DNA from: JAHCHG01 sp041745765 | GTDB taxonomy: Bacteria; Acidobacteriota; Blastocatellia; Pyrinomonadales; Pyrinomonadaceae | Length of the DNA: 64,000 nt | Reading direction: 5' to 3' | Assembly (NCBI GenBank): GCA_041745765.1 | Contig: JBGTIH010000094.1 | Coordinates: 62,001-126,000, forward strand | Part shown: piece by piece, positions 27,189 through 35,216 of the stretch | Position numbering within the stretch: the stretch's first letter is position 1 | How the letters are laid out: each line of letters opens with the position of its first letter | Program-made: the position numbers and the translations under genes | Notes under the pieces: generated by a model | Databases searched by the model: none | What the model was told of the DNA's origin: nothing | What the model saw: the letters and a program-made list of their open reading frames with translations, nothing else

Positions 27189-28208
27189 ATGGCTGTAAAT
27201 TATTTTCAAAAAATCAGCCGCTCTTGCACAGCGCAATTGTGGTATCTGGTAGCTCTATTCCTTTTACTGGGAACAATTACCTCTTCTGCACAAACTCCTG
27301 AACAAACTCCGCCTCCCGAACAACCTGTTAATCAAGAGATAGTTGAGGATGACAACAGACCCGTTGATGTAAAAGTTGATCTGGTAACTTTGACTCTGAC
27401 CGTTACCGACCTTTACGGGCGTTATGTGTCGGGGTTGAAAAAAGAAGCGTTCACGATTTGGGACGAAAAAGAAGAACAGGAAATTACGTTTTTCAGCGAT
27501 GCCGATTCGCCCATTTCAATCGGTATTCTGTTTGATGTTTCCGGTTCGATGAGCGGCGATAAAATAGCTAAAGCGCGAAATGCGCTCGAACGATTCATAA
27601 ATACCAGTCATCCTTCGGATGAATATTTTCTGGTTGCGTTTAACAATCGCGCTCAATTGCTTCTTGACCGGACACGCGACGGTGAATCGGTTCTCAGAAA
27701 ACTTACTTTGGTTCAACCTAAAAATAACACCGCTCTTTATGATGCTTTATATCTCGGAGCCGACCGCGTAACTCGCGGTTCGCGGCAGAAAAAAGCGATT
27801 TTAATCATCAGCGACGGGCAAGATAATGCCTCGCGTTATAACTTTAACGAAGTCAAACGCCTGATGAAAGAATCGGACGTAGTTGTTTATGCGGTCGGTG
27901 TTTTAGATGGCAGAGATTCTTCGAGTATGACAGGAATGCAGGGGCAAGCGTATCTTGACGAAATTACATCTTTAACCGGCGGAAAATCTTTTTATCCGAA
28001 AACTGATGTTGAATTAGACGAGATTTTTGAGCGCATCGCGCTTGAACTTCGCCACCAATATTCCATCGGATACACACCAAAAGGTTTCGAGCCGAACGGT
28101 CAATATAGAAAAGTTAGAGTTAGAGTCAAACCCCCGCGCGGACTTCCGCGTCTAACGGTTAGAAATCGGGAAGGCTATTATGCCACTCCGCAAATAAATT
28201 ACCGCTAG
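27189..28208 (+). CDS. Secreted vWA-domain protein (acidobacterial VWFA-related family)
   Basis: 339 residues with a clear ribosome-binding site (gaaggag) before the ATG. Signal sequence about residues 18-35, ending SSAQ. An N-terminal region (about 55-105) reads VDLVTLTLTVTDLYGRYVSGL, typical of this family, then a von Willebrand A domain (about 106-290) with a complete MIDAS motif DVSGSMSG (from residue 116), TALYDA and SDGQD. vWA domains bind proteins through a metal ion. Family members are abundant in Acidobacteria, mostly uncharacterised. Paralogue of the next gene, 29 bp away. Confidence 0.9.
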   Translation: MAVNYFQKISRSCTAQLWYLVALFLLLGTITSSAQTPEQTPPPEQPVNQEIVEDDNRPVDVKVDLVTLTLTVTDLYGRYVSGLKKEAFTIWDEKEEQEITFFSDADSPISIGILFDVSGSMSGDKIAKARNALERFINTSHPSDEYFLVAFNNRAQLLLDRTRDGESVLRKLTLVQPKNNTALYDALYLGADRVTRGSRQKKAILIISDGQDNASRYNFNEVKRLMKESDVVVYAVGVLDGRDSSSMTGMQGQAYLDEITSLTGGKSFYPKTDVELDEIFERIALELRHQYSIGYTPKGFEPNGQYRKVRVRVKPPRGLPRLTVRNREGYYATPQINYR

Positions 28209-28237
28209 AAATTCTAAGTTTTTGTTAGATTGGGAGA

Positions 28238-29341
28238 ATGATGAACATAAAAAATCTATTTATTTTACTGGTTGTATTCTGTTTAGTTTTGATTTCGGTC
28301 GTCTTTAATTTTTCGATTACAAACGCCCAAAACAATCAACGTCCGCGACAGTCAACAACTCCGACACCGGTTTATGACGATGATGAACCGCCGCCGCTTC
28401 CGGTTATCGAAAGCCAACCGATTATTATTAAATCGGAAGTTGTAAATTTGAATGTCCGCGTTGTTGATCGTAATAATCGTCCGATTAACACGCTTTCGCA
28501 ACAAGAATTTAAAGTCTATGAAGATAATGTGTTGCAGCCGATTGAATTTTTTACCAAAGAAGAAGTTCCGACCAATTACTCAATGGTCATAGACAATTCC
28601 GGTTCGATGCGTTTTCAACTCGAAAAAGTTATCGAAGCCGGTAAAATTATTGTCGGAACAAACCGCACTGACGATAAAGCCAGTCTTATAAGATTTGTCA
28701 GTCAACAAAAAATTACTATCGAACGCGATTTTACGGATAATAAAGAAGATTTAAATGATGCTTTAGATAATCTGTTTGTCGAAGGCGGAAAGACGGCAAT
28801 TATTGACGCAGTTTATTTAGCCACCGAAAGAATTGAAGCTTACGAAAGAAATGAACGCGGCAGCAATAAACGGCGAGCCTTGATTTTAATTTCAGACGGC
28901 GAAGACCGCGACAGTTATTATAAAGAAGAACAACTTTATAATCTTTTGCGGGAATCCGATGTACAAATTTATGCCATTGGATTTATCAATGAATTAAGCG
29001 GTTCAGGCGGACTTTTCAGTAAAAGCGATCAAGCTAAAGCCAAAGGATTTTTGGAAAGATTAGCCGGCGAAACGGGCGGAAAAGTATATTTTCCGAATAA
29101 TTTGAACGAATTGAACTCAATTGCCCAAGACATCGCCAGCGAACTTAGAACTCAGTATTCAATCGGTTATATTCCGACAAAGAGCGAAACTGACGGAAGT
29201 TTAAGAAATATCAGAGTCGTCGTCGCCGACGGTCCGAACAAACAAAAACGAATCGCCGTTACGCGCTCGACTAGAAAAGCCGTCAGCGATGACGCTGTTC
29301 CAACTTTTCAAAACCCAACCAGAAAAGCCGGAAGTCAGTAG
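28238..29341 (+). CDS. Secreted vWA-domain protein, paralogue of the upstream gene
   Basis: 367 residues; two adjacent ATG codons could serve as start. Signal sequence about residues 7-30, ending TNAQ. It shares the pre-domain motif (VVNLNVRVVDRNNRPI) and a vWA domain with MIDAS DNSGSMR (from about residue 119), TAIIDAVYL and SDGEDRDS. Ends at the perfect terminator at 29364-29391, so it closes a two-gene operon. Placed between the secretion genes and their peptidase, these could be secreted or surface cargo, which is not proven. Confidence 0.9.
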   Translation: MMNIKNLFILLVVFCLVLISVVFNFSITNAQNNQRPRQSTTPTPVYDDDEPPPLPVIESQPIIIKSEVVNLNVRVVDRNNRPINTLSQQEFKVYEDNVLQPIEFFTKEEVPTNYSMVIDNSGSMRFQLEKVIEAGKIIVGTNRTDDKASLIRFVSQQKITIERDFTDNKEDLNDALDNLFVEGGKTAIIDAVYLATERIEAYERNERGSNKRRALILISDGEDRDSYYKEEQLYNLLRESDVQIYAIGFINELSGSGGLFSKSDQAKAKGFLERLAGETGGKVYFPNNLNELNSIAQDIASELRTQYSIGYIPTKSETDGSLRNIRVVVADGPNKQKRIAVTRSTRKAVSDDAVPTFQNPTRKAGSQ

Positions 29342-29363
29342 TTAATTGATGATGCTACGAACA

Positions 29364-29391
29364 AAAAAAAGCGATTAACGTCGCTTTTTTT
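29364..29391 (+). terminator. Strong Rho-independent terminator
   Basis: aaaaaaagcga, loop ttaacg, tcgcttttttt: a perfect 11-bp stem with an A-run and T-run, 23 bp after the vWA gene. It can act in both directions. Confidence 0.85.
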
Positions 29392-29494
29392 GTCTTAAAC
29401 TCATGTTACGGAGTTTGACATTTCTTGCGGCTATGCCGCTTGATGTGCGGAAAGGCTGTAGTGCCATGTATTAATTAGTCATAAATAATTAAAT

Positions 29495-29586
29495 TAGCGA
29501 ATGAATGGAGCGCGGACACTCCTGTCCGTGTCAGGCTCGTGTGTGTCGAAGGCTGGCGGACAAGAGTGTCCGCGCTCCATTCGCTA
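29495..29586. repeat. 92-bp palindromic element (MITE/REP-like)
   Basis: Arms of 30-34 bp that pair almost perfectly: the left arm (from 29495) has one 4-bp duplication (aatg) and one mismatch relative to the reverse complement of the right arm (ending 29586). The core reads gagcgcggacact...agtgtccgcgctc. No coding potential. It lies in the 384-bp gap between the vWA operon and pilD; the rest of that gap is unremarkable. Confidence 0.75.
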
Positions 29587-29725
29587 AACTACCTCGCCGA
29601 TTCAGGCATAATTTCAAAAGTGAAATTTTACTTCTTTTAATTTTCAGCTAAAACATTTATTATGAAGTTGGTTTTATTCAAACCAATTCAATTTGTTTTC
29701 AACATTTTTCCTTCCATAAATAAAT

Positions 29726-30613
29726 ATGTTTATTGAATCTTTTGAAACAGTCACGGGCTTACCCGTAATTTTCGGATATATATTTTTCATTACTGTCGGA
29801 GCGGCAATCGGTAGTTTTTTGAATGTCGTCATTCATCGCGTTCCGAAAGAGGAATCAATTGTATTCCCGAATTCCGCGTGTCCAAAATGCGGTAAAGCAA
29901 TCAAATCTTATGACAATATTCCGATTTTAAGTTGGCTGATTCTGCGCGGAAAATGCCGCAATTGCAAAAATGCTATCTCGCCGCGTTATCCGGCGGTCGA
30001 ACTTCTCAATGCGGTTTTGTTTGCTCTGGTTTTCTGGCAAATCGGTTTTAATCCGTTTTTACCCGTCGCATTAATCTTTGTGACAACAATAGTTGCGCTG
30101 ATTTTTATAGATGCGGAAAATATGATTTTGCCGGATGTCATTACTTTTCCGCTGCTTTTTTTCGCACTTTTGGTTCGGATAATTTATCCGATTTTTTTCA
30201 GCGCGGAGTATTTTTCCGACATCAAAATTTATCCGCTCAATCAATTGGACGATTTGCCGGTTTGGGTAATCTCTTTGATCGGTGCGATTTTCGGCGGTTT
30301 GGTCGGCGGCGGTTCGCTTTGGTTGGTCGGGAAAATCTGGAAGATTCTCAGAAATATTGACGCGATGGGTTTCGGCGACGTTAAAATGATGTTTGCCGTC
30401 GGCGCATTGCTCGGCTGGCGGCTCGTCTTTTTATCAATTTTTATCGGCGCATTCACGGGCGCGATCGCCGGAATTTTCGTGATTTTCGGGCAAAAAGAAA
30501 AAGATTTTCAAGCGCAGATTCCGTTCGGAATTTTTCTGGGAATCGGCTCGATTGTCGCTTTGCTGTTTGGAGAACAAATGATTAATTGGTATATCACGAA
30601 TTTTATTCCTTAA
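29726..30613 (+). CDS. pilD: Prepilin peptidase / N-methyltransferase
   Basis: 295 residues. An inner-membrane aspartic protease that cuts prepilin leaders and methylates the new N-terminus. Seen: the cytoplasmic zinc site C52-x2-C55 and C77-x2-C80, the two catalytic aspartates Asp129 (FIDAENMILPD) and Asp218 (GFGDVKMM), and about seven to eight membrane helices. The only candidate in the window to process the pseudopilins at 19231-20380. Four bp separate its stop from the stop of the convergent neighbour. Confidence 0.95.
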   Translation: MFIESFETVTGLPVIFGYIFFITVGAAIGSFLNVVIHRVPKEESIVFPNSACPKCGKAIKSYDNIPILSWLILRGKCRNCKNAISPRYPAVELLNAVLFALVFWQIGFNPFLPVALIFVTTIVALIFIDAENMILPDVITFPLLFFALLVRIIYPIFFSAEYFSDIKIYPLNQLDDLPVWVISLIGAIFGGLVGGGSLWLVGKIWKILRNIDAMGFGDVKMMFAVGALLGWRLVFLSIFIGAFTGAIAGIFVIFGQKEKDFQAQIPFGIFLGIGSIVALLFGEQMINWYITNFIP

Positions 30614-30617
30614 AGTT

Positions 30618-30893
30618 TCATCTCACTTTTACGGCTTTTCTCAGACAATTCTGTGAACAAAAAAATCTTTTCGAATCAGTAATCAAAGCAGTGGTTTGAG
30701 GAATCCAAGTTCCGCAATCAGCACATTTTACAAGCGGAACTTCCCTTTCATTCTCTTTATTCTTGATTTGATTTTCCGGCGGTTTTTGAAGCGTTTTCCA
30801 TAAAATAATCACACCGTTGATTTGCTTACGAAAACGCGTGACAAAAATTACGGCGAGCAAAAACAGTAGAAATAATAAAATAATCCACTTCAT
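30618..30893 (-). CDS. Small membrane-anchored zinc-ribbon protein (PP0621-like)
   Basis: 91 residues. One N-terminal membrane helix (about 3-19) and a C-terminal treble-clef-like metal site VKCADCGTWIP...FCSQNCLRK. This layout matches the PP0621 family of short uncharacterised proteins. Its start codon overlaps the upstream TPR gene's stop (ATGA), so both are translated together. Confidence 0.8.
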   Translation of the reverse strand: MKWIILLFLLFLLAVIFVTRFRKQINGVIILWKTLQKPPENQIKNKENEREVPLVKCADCGTWIPQTTALITDSKRFFCSQNCLRKAVKVR

Positions 30894-31636
30894 TTTGTTT
30901 CGGCAGAATTTCTTTCGTTTTGTAATTGATCTTGCAGTTCGCTCAAATGCGGATTTTGCGGATTAACTTTTTGCAGCTGTGCCAGATATTTTTCCGCTTC
31001 ATTGAAACTTCTCTGACTAATATACGCTTGCGAAATCGCCCGCAGAGTTTTTTCGTGGTTCGGATTTTCGTTCAGAGATTTTTCAAATTCTTCAATTGCC
31101 TTGCCGGTTTCAGCCGGAATTGACAACAAAAAACTCAATCCTAAAGCAGTTCTTAATTCGACATCTTTCTGGTTAATCTCTAAGGCTTCAAGATAAAACT
31201 TGCGGGCTTTTTGTAAGTTTTCGTTTTCCTTTTTCAAAAGTCCGATGTCAAATGAAGAATTACCGAGCGCAATTAAAACATCAAAATCTTTCGGATTATC
31301 CTGATAGACACGATCCAAAAGTCGTACAACTTCACCGAGCAAGTCGGCATTCTGCCGCTCTCCGGCATAAAGATACAGTGCCATTCCGAGGTCTTTTTGA
31401 AATTTTAAGTTTGTCGGACTTTGGTCGGCTTCCGAAATCCGCTGATGGATTTCTTCATCGGATAATGTCGCTTTGTTTTGGCTTTGCGCTGATCCTGATT
31501 CGGCTAATTTCCGGCTTTCAAATTCGCTGCGGAGTTGATTTATTTCGCTTCTGTTTAAGGCATTAGCCAGTAAAAATCCGCCAATAAAACTAATTATAAC
31601 GCCAATTAATGATAACCAGATAGATTTTGTGTTCAT
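30890..31636 (-). CDS. Membrane-anchored TPR protein
   Basis: 248 residues. An N-terminal membrane helix (about 8-26, SLIGVIISFIGGFLLANAL) and then TPR motifs across about residues 75-235 (FYLEALEINQKDVELRTAL, AIEEFEKSLNENPNHEKTL, YLAQLQKVNPQNPHL). The shape resembles CcmH/NrfG-type TPR proteins, but no cytochrome genes are near. Likely a periplasmic protein-binding scaffold. Confidence 0.85.
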   Translation of the reverse strand: MNTKSIWLSLIGVIISFIGGFLLANALNRSEINQLRSEFESRKLAESGSAQSQNKATLSDEEIHQRISEADQSPTNLKFQKDLGMALYLYAGERQNADLLGEVVRLLDRVYQDNPKDFDVLIALGNSSFDIGLLKKENENLQKARKFYLEALEINQKDVELRTALGLSFLLSIPAETGKAIEEFEKSLNENPNHEKTLRAISQAYISQRSFNEAEKYLAQLQKVNPQNPHLSELQDQLQNERNSAETK

Positions 31637-31739
31637 TGAAGAAATTTTAACAAAACCATCTACAAAATGCGATTAAAGATTGATAAATTCTACCGTTTAA
31701 TTGAGTTTTTTGAGTTTTTTTCCAAATACTTATTTCAAA

Positions 31740-31852
31740 CTCGAACGGCTGAGATGACGTGGGGCGAAACCGCCAACACGCAACTCCAAGTTTAACGGAC
31801 AACGTGATAAGAAAGTCGCTGTTTCGCCCTCACGTTCATTGAATTGTTCGAC
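31740..31852 (-). repeat. attC-like folded repeat, copy 1
   Basis: On the minus strand: outer R''-like box GTCGAAC (31846-31852), then AATTC, inner arm (31821-31837), about 50 nt variable centre, second inner arm (31753-31770), and R'-like box GTTCGAG (31740-31746). The inner arms gtttcgccctcacg and cgtggggcgaaac pair with a single unpaired base, a feature known from attC sites. It shares long stretches with the copy at 34541-34650, including an identical 23-bp block. Confidence 0.6.
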
Positions 31853-32449
31853 GGCGCGTTAATCTACACGCTCCACTTTAAAATCATCGGCGACAACACA
31901 CCATTCGTCAAGCAAAAGGACAAGCGGAACATTGCCTTTGCTTGGATATTCTTCACTCACCCTTAATTTTACGCCGCTTCTTTCTGCCGCCTGCATTACA
32001 GCCTCTGCAAAAGGTTTTGGAGCTACCATTAAAATTCCGTAACTTCCTTCAAGAAACTCGTCTAACGGCATAAAGTTATAATCCTCAACTGAACGCCAAC
32101 CGTCGAAAATTTTGTCTGCTGCCAACGCAAGCTCTTCGCGGAACAGTTGCTTCTCGTTCACAGTAGAAATAAGCTGAACGGCAATATGCGGCTCGGTGTA
32201 GTCGAGCAAAAGCGGATGTTTATCAAGCAACCGTAACCTAGTAAATCCGCCTTTGCCAAGCAAAAACTCGCGCTTGCCGCGAAAGTGAACACGAAATTTT
32301 TGCGGCGAACAAGATTCTGACCGAAAAGAACAAACAGCGTCAAGATAAGTAGTTTGTGTTTTTACAATCTCGCCCGTCGCGCCAGATTCAAAATGCTTGA
32401 TTAGGTCTTTAATTTCTAGCACGTCGTTTATCAAAGGAAGCCGTCGAAC
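31740..32449 (-). mobile_element. Putative solitary integron-like gene cassette 1
   Basis: A single gene (31859-32455, minus) is enclosed by a 19-bp boundary motif at its 5' side (32431-32449; minus-strand reading begins GTTCGACGGCTTC) and an attC-like folded repeat at its 3' side (31740-31852). The layout, one ORF whose stop codon lies 7 bp from a 113-bp imperfect palindrome, is that of an integron cassette. No integrase gene or attI is visible in this window, so it would be a stray or SALIN-type cassette. Alternative: a MITE-type palindrome next to an ordinary gene. Confidence 0.5.
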
Positions 32450-32455
32450 AGACAT
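31859..32455 (-). CDS. Cassette-borne protein of unknown function (198 aa)
   Basis: 198 residues, ATG at 32455; an in-frame TTG start nine codons or so downstream (LINDVLEIKDL) is also possible. No recognised domain. Mixed alpha/beta by eye, with FRVHFRGKREFLLG, a middle segment FDGWRSVEDYNFMPLDEFLEGSYGIL (split here only for reading) and a C-terminal VPLVLLLDEWCVVADDF. The reading frame ends right at an attC-like repeat and begins at a boundary motif, so I read it as cassette cargo. Its start codon lies inside a 22-bp inverted repeat. Integron cassettes often carry such orphan proteins. Confidence 0.75.
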   Translation of the reverse strand: MSVRRLPLINDVLEIKDLIKHFESGATGEIVKTQTTYLDAVCSFRSESCSPQKFRVHFRGKREFLLGKGGFTRLRLLDKHPLLLDYTEPHIAVQLISTVNEKQLFREELALAADKIFDGWRSVEDYNFMPLDEFLEGSYGILMVAPKPFAEAVMQAAERSGVKLRVSEEYPSKGNVPLVLLLDEWCVVADDFKVERVD

Positions 32456-32497
32456 ATTAGTCTGTTCTTAAAAATGAACAGACTAATATGTCTGTTC
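32446..32497. repeat. Perfect 22-bp inverted repeat at the cassette 1 boundary
   Basis: 32446-32467 and 32476-32497 are exact inverted copies, 8 nt apart. Each arm is itself a dyad, gaacagac and gtctgttc around 6 nt. The left arm covers the start codon of the 198-aa gene and ends exactly at the GTTCGAC boundary box. It could be a repressor operator, a terminator-like leader, or the trace of an insertion. Confidence 0.8.
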
Positions 32498-32582
32498 CGC
32501 CTGTTAAGCACAAAATTAAAAAAATGTAGCTGTAAAGAATTATTTTGTAAGGGGGTGAAATTTACTTGAAATAGCAATTAGC

Positions 32583-32858
32583 TTATTTATTATCTTTATT
32601 CTCTTCCGTTGAGAGGTAAGGTAAATCATCGGCGCGGCGGCGCGGTAAAGGATCGGTAGTTCGGCGGCGTGGAATTGTTGTGTTGTTTCGGCGGTCAACA
32701 CTTCCGACCGGCAATCCTTGTCCGTGAACCGCTTCGACCAAAATTCTGGTAATTTCCTGAGAAAGCGTACGATGTTCTGCTGCCGCTCTACGTCTCAAAG
32801 ATTCTTTTAATTCATTCGGTACATACGCACCGATAAAAACACCTTTTCGGTTAGCCAT
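32583..32858 (-). CDS. Arc/RHH-type DNA-binding protein
   Basis: 91 residues. The N-terminal half fits the ribbon-helix-helix fold of Arc or FitA antitoxins: a beta strand (GVFIGAYVPNEL), helix (ESLRRRAAAEHR) and helix after the turn TLSQEITRILVEA. The C-terminal half is a disordered Arg/Pro-rich tail (TIPRRRTTDPLPRRRADDL). It probably binds operator DNA as a dimer. No toxin gene is adjacent, so it may be a lone regulator. It sits between cassette 1 and rnpB. Confidence 0.75.
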   Translation of the reverse strand: MANRKGVFIGAYVPNELKESLRRRAAAEHRTLSQEITRILVEAVHGQGLPVGSVDRRNNTTIPRRRTTDPLPRRRADDLPYLSTEENKDNK

Positions 32859-32899
32859 AAAATAATGTTGCTCCTTCGTTTTTATACTTATTTACCCTA

Positions 32900-33304
32900 C
32901 AATCGAAACAAATCTGTAAGCCGAATTTTGTCTTTTGAAATAATTCAAAACAGCAATCATTCATCTAGGCTTTTTGTTACCAAAAAGCTCAAGCGACCTA
33001 CCCGAATACGCCGTTTGGATTGCTCCAACCGAAATGAGCGGGCAACTCTTTTTTTTACGTATTCCTATTTGGTCTTGCACCGCGAGGAGTTTACCCAGCC
33101 GCGCTTGTTACCAAACGCGCCGGTGCGCTCTTACCGCACCATTTCACCCATCACCGCGAAATAAATTTCGAGGCTGGTCTGTTTTCTGTTGCACTTGTCG
33201 TCGTTTAATGCAAATTAAACGCCCGGTCGTTATCCGGCTCGCTGCCCTTTGGTGTTCGGACTTTCCTCTTAGATTTTAAGCGATTGCCCAATTTGTTTCG
33301 ATTG
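32900..33304 (-). ncRNA. rnpB: RNase P RNA (bacterial class A)
   Basis: Catalytic RNA of RNase P, which removes 5' leaders from tRNA precursors. Seen on the minus strand: the conserved 5' segment GAGGAAAGTCCGAAC (near 33255-33270), the universal ACAGAA block, and the 3' signature ATTCGGCTTACAG (near 32914-32928). The P1 helix is a perfect 14-bp pair between 33291-33304 and 32900-32913. Length about 405 nt is normal. Apparent short reading frames over it are not genes. Confidence 0.96.
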
Positions 33305-33437
33305 CAAGGCAAAAGTATATTAGCAAAAAATGTTCAACAAATACAATGAAAGTTTATAGATATTTGTCTGGGACAATCAGAAAAAGTTTAACCGATTTGA
33401 AATATTTATGTAACTGTATCTTTTTCAACAAAATAGT

Positions 33438-34502
33438 TCAATTTCCGACTTCAATCGTATCTCCGGCTTCGAGCCGCGGATCAGGAATTTTACCGTCTTT
33501 TATATCATTCAGATTAAATTCTACTGCTTCGAGTAATCCTTCACTATTTTTTCGCCGGATAATAACCGTTCTTACTCTTGATTTACTTAATCCGCCGGAA
33601 GCCAAAATTGCTTGCGTTAATGTTATGCCTTGATAAAAATCTTTCTGCCCGACTGTTCTGACATTTCCGCCGATATAATAAAATGGCGGAGTCTGAACGG
33701 AAACTTTCGATCCGGCAAAATTACCGAACTCGACAATATCGCCCGGAAAAATCAAAATATCTTCGTAGACTGAAAGATTCAGATCGAAAGTTTCCGTTAC
33801 GGAACTGGCTCTCCTGATAATCACCTGTTTCGCATTCGGTTTGACGATGGCTTCGGCTCTCACAACAAAAAGCGGAACAGCTTCGCGTTGCAGAAATTTC
33901 TCGCCCGGTTTTTCAACCAAACCCAAGACTGAAATAGCGTGGCTTGCGTGTTCCCGAACTCTGACCGAAACTTGCGGATTTTCAATGACTTTGATTTTTT
34001 CTCTTAAGTAATTTTCGATCTCATCGGTCATCAAACCCTGAACCGAAACCATCTCGCCGGCAAGCGGATAATCAATTGTTCCGTCATTCAAAACGGTAAA
34101 ATAGGTTGTGCTTCCAGACGGCGCGTTCTGCAAATTGATAAATAAAACATCGCCGATTCCGACTTTATAAATTTCGGTCGGCGAAAGCGCGGCTTTATTG
34201 GCGCGTTTGGCAACTTCCAAAGTCTTTGATGCCACCGAACGGCTTTCAAAATCGGTGGAGTTTGTTTGAATCGCTTCGTTTGTTTGTTTTAAATGTCTTT
34301 TTTCAACAACAGTCTGATTGGCGTTTGGTGCTGTTTGCGATTCGTTTTGTTCAGCTTTCAAACTTGTTTTAGGATTTGGAGAAAAACCAAAATTTTTTCT
34401 TTGCGGAGTTTCTTCCGGTGTTTGAGCAAACAAACTTCCGGTTAGTGCAAATAAAAAAACCAAAACTGATATAAAGAGATTTTTTAGCAAATTTCTAAAC
34501 AT
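33438..34502 (-). CDS. Polysaccharide export protein with SLBB domain (Wza-like)
   Basis: 354 residues from the ATG at 34502; an in-frame TTG at 34523 is less likely. Signal sequence about residues 8-27, ending SLFAQ. The Poly_export domain starts near residue 115 with YKVGIGDVLFINL and includes NDGTIDYPLAGEM and LREKIKVIENPQVSVRV. SLBB-type segments follow, ending with DPRLEAGDTIEVG. Family members form or line an outer-membrane channel for capsule or exopolysaccharide. No glycosyltransferase or Wzc genes are nearby, so the polymer is unknown. Confidence 0.88.
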   Translation of the reverse strand: MFRNLLKNLFISVLVFLFALTGSLFAQTPEETPQRKNFGFSPNPKTSLKAEQNESQTAPNANQTVVEKRHLKQTNEAIQTNSTDFESRSVASKTLEVAKRANKAALSPTEIYKVGIGDVLFINLQNAPSGSTTYFTVLNDGTIDYPLAGEMVSVQGLMTDEIENYLREKIKVIENPQVSVRVREHASHAISVLGLVEKPGEKFLQREAVPLFVVRAEAIVKPNAKQVIIRRASSVTETFDLNLSVYEDILIFPGDIVEFGNFAGSKVSVQTPPFYYIGGNVRTVGQKDFYQGITLTQAILASGGLSKSRVRTVIIRRKNSEGLLEAVEFNLNDIKDGKIPDPRLEAGDTIEVGN

Positions 34503-34540
34503 TATTTTAAATATACGAATCAATAAAATTTTTTAAACTA

Positions 34541-34650
34541 CCTGTTGAGATGACGTGGGGCGAAACCGCATACACGCAACTCCGAGTTAAAAAGACAACG
34601 TAATAATAAAGTCGCTGTTTCCCCCTCACGTCCTTTGATTTGTTAACGGC
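34541..34650 (-). repeat. attC-like folded repeat, copy 2
   Basis: Inner arms at 34549-34566 and 34617-34633 pair (gtttccccctcacg with cgtggggcgaaac), around a variable centre. An R''-like GTTAAC box lies near 34642-34647. Shares an identical 23-bp block and most of its length with copy 1 at 31740-31852. Confidence 0.55.
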
Positions 34651-34679
34651 GCGTTCCATTTACGCTTCTTTTTTTATTT

Positions 34680-35114
34680 TTAGGTTAATTTCAGTTCTAA
34701 CAGTTCGTCGCCTTCTTCAACCAAATTATTGAACGTCGGCTCAACTGCACTCAAAACGTCTATGCAATCGGACGCGCTCAAGAAAGCATAATGCTTAATT
34801 TCCCAGTCTTCGTAAATTTCTAAGGACTGCCGATGAAATTCTTTTAAAAGTTGTGAATCTTCGACTTGCCAAAAAAGATGCGGAAACCTCATCTGCTCGT
34901 CGTTTTTAACAGGCGATAACCGATAGCTTTCATCTGAATTTACATACATCAAAGCAGCCTCAAATTTGACGATGGTAAAAACGCCGGCATTTCTGTTTTC
35001 GGAGCTGAACCAAATACGAAAACCCTCCCAATCATCGTGAACTGCTTCAACGTAAAGAGCTTTGTTTTCCAGATGCGGGACAGGATTCCATTTTCGATAA
35101 TTACCTTGCCACAT
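34680..35114 (-). CDS. Cassette-borne protein of unknown function (144 aa)
   Basis: 144 residues from the ATG at 35114; a TTG nine bases upstream (35123) is possible. No known domain. Rich in aromatic residues (MWQGNYRKWNPVPHL, DDWEGFRIWFSSENR), with an acidic C-terminus (LVEEGDELLEL). The N-terminus falls 6 bp after the cassette boundary motif and the stop codon is 30 bp before the attC-like repeat. It resembles small immunity-type or cassette proteins in style only. Confidence 0.7.
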   Translation of the reverse strand: MWQGNYRKWNPVPHLENKALYVEAVHDDWEGFRIWFSSENRNAGVFTIVKFEAALMYVNSDESYRLSPVKNDEQMRFPHLFWQVEDSQLLKEFHRQSLEIYEDWEIKHYAFLSASDCIDVLSAVEPTFNNLVEEGDELLELKLT

Positions 35115-35216
35115 ATATTTCAAGAGAAGCCGTCGAACGGCTTTTCTTCAACTGCTGACTTTACTATATTATTAAAAAGCCGCAGATTTTACTATTTTTT
35201 TATTTATTTGCGAAAT

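Larger units (their letters stand above)
34541..35138 (-). mobile_element. Putative solitary integron-like gene cassette 2
   Basis: Same architecture as cassette 1: a 19-bp boundary motif at 35120-35138, 17 of 19 positions identical to that of cassette 1, one small gene, and an attC-like repeat at 34541-34650. It separates the polysaccharide export gene from the PTS enzyme I gene. The outer R'-like box at the far 3' end is degraded (CTCAACAG), so it may no longer be mobile. Confidence 0.45.

Noticed and set aside
32865..33279. Two plus-strand frames over rnpB
   Set aside because: They lie antisense to RNase P RNA and have no homology-like features.
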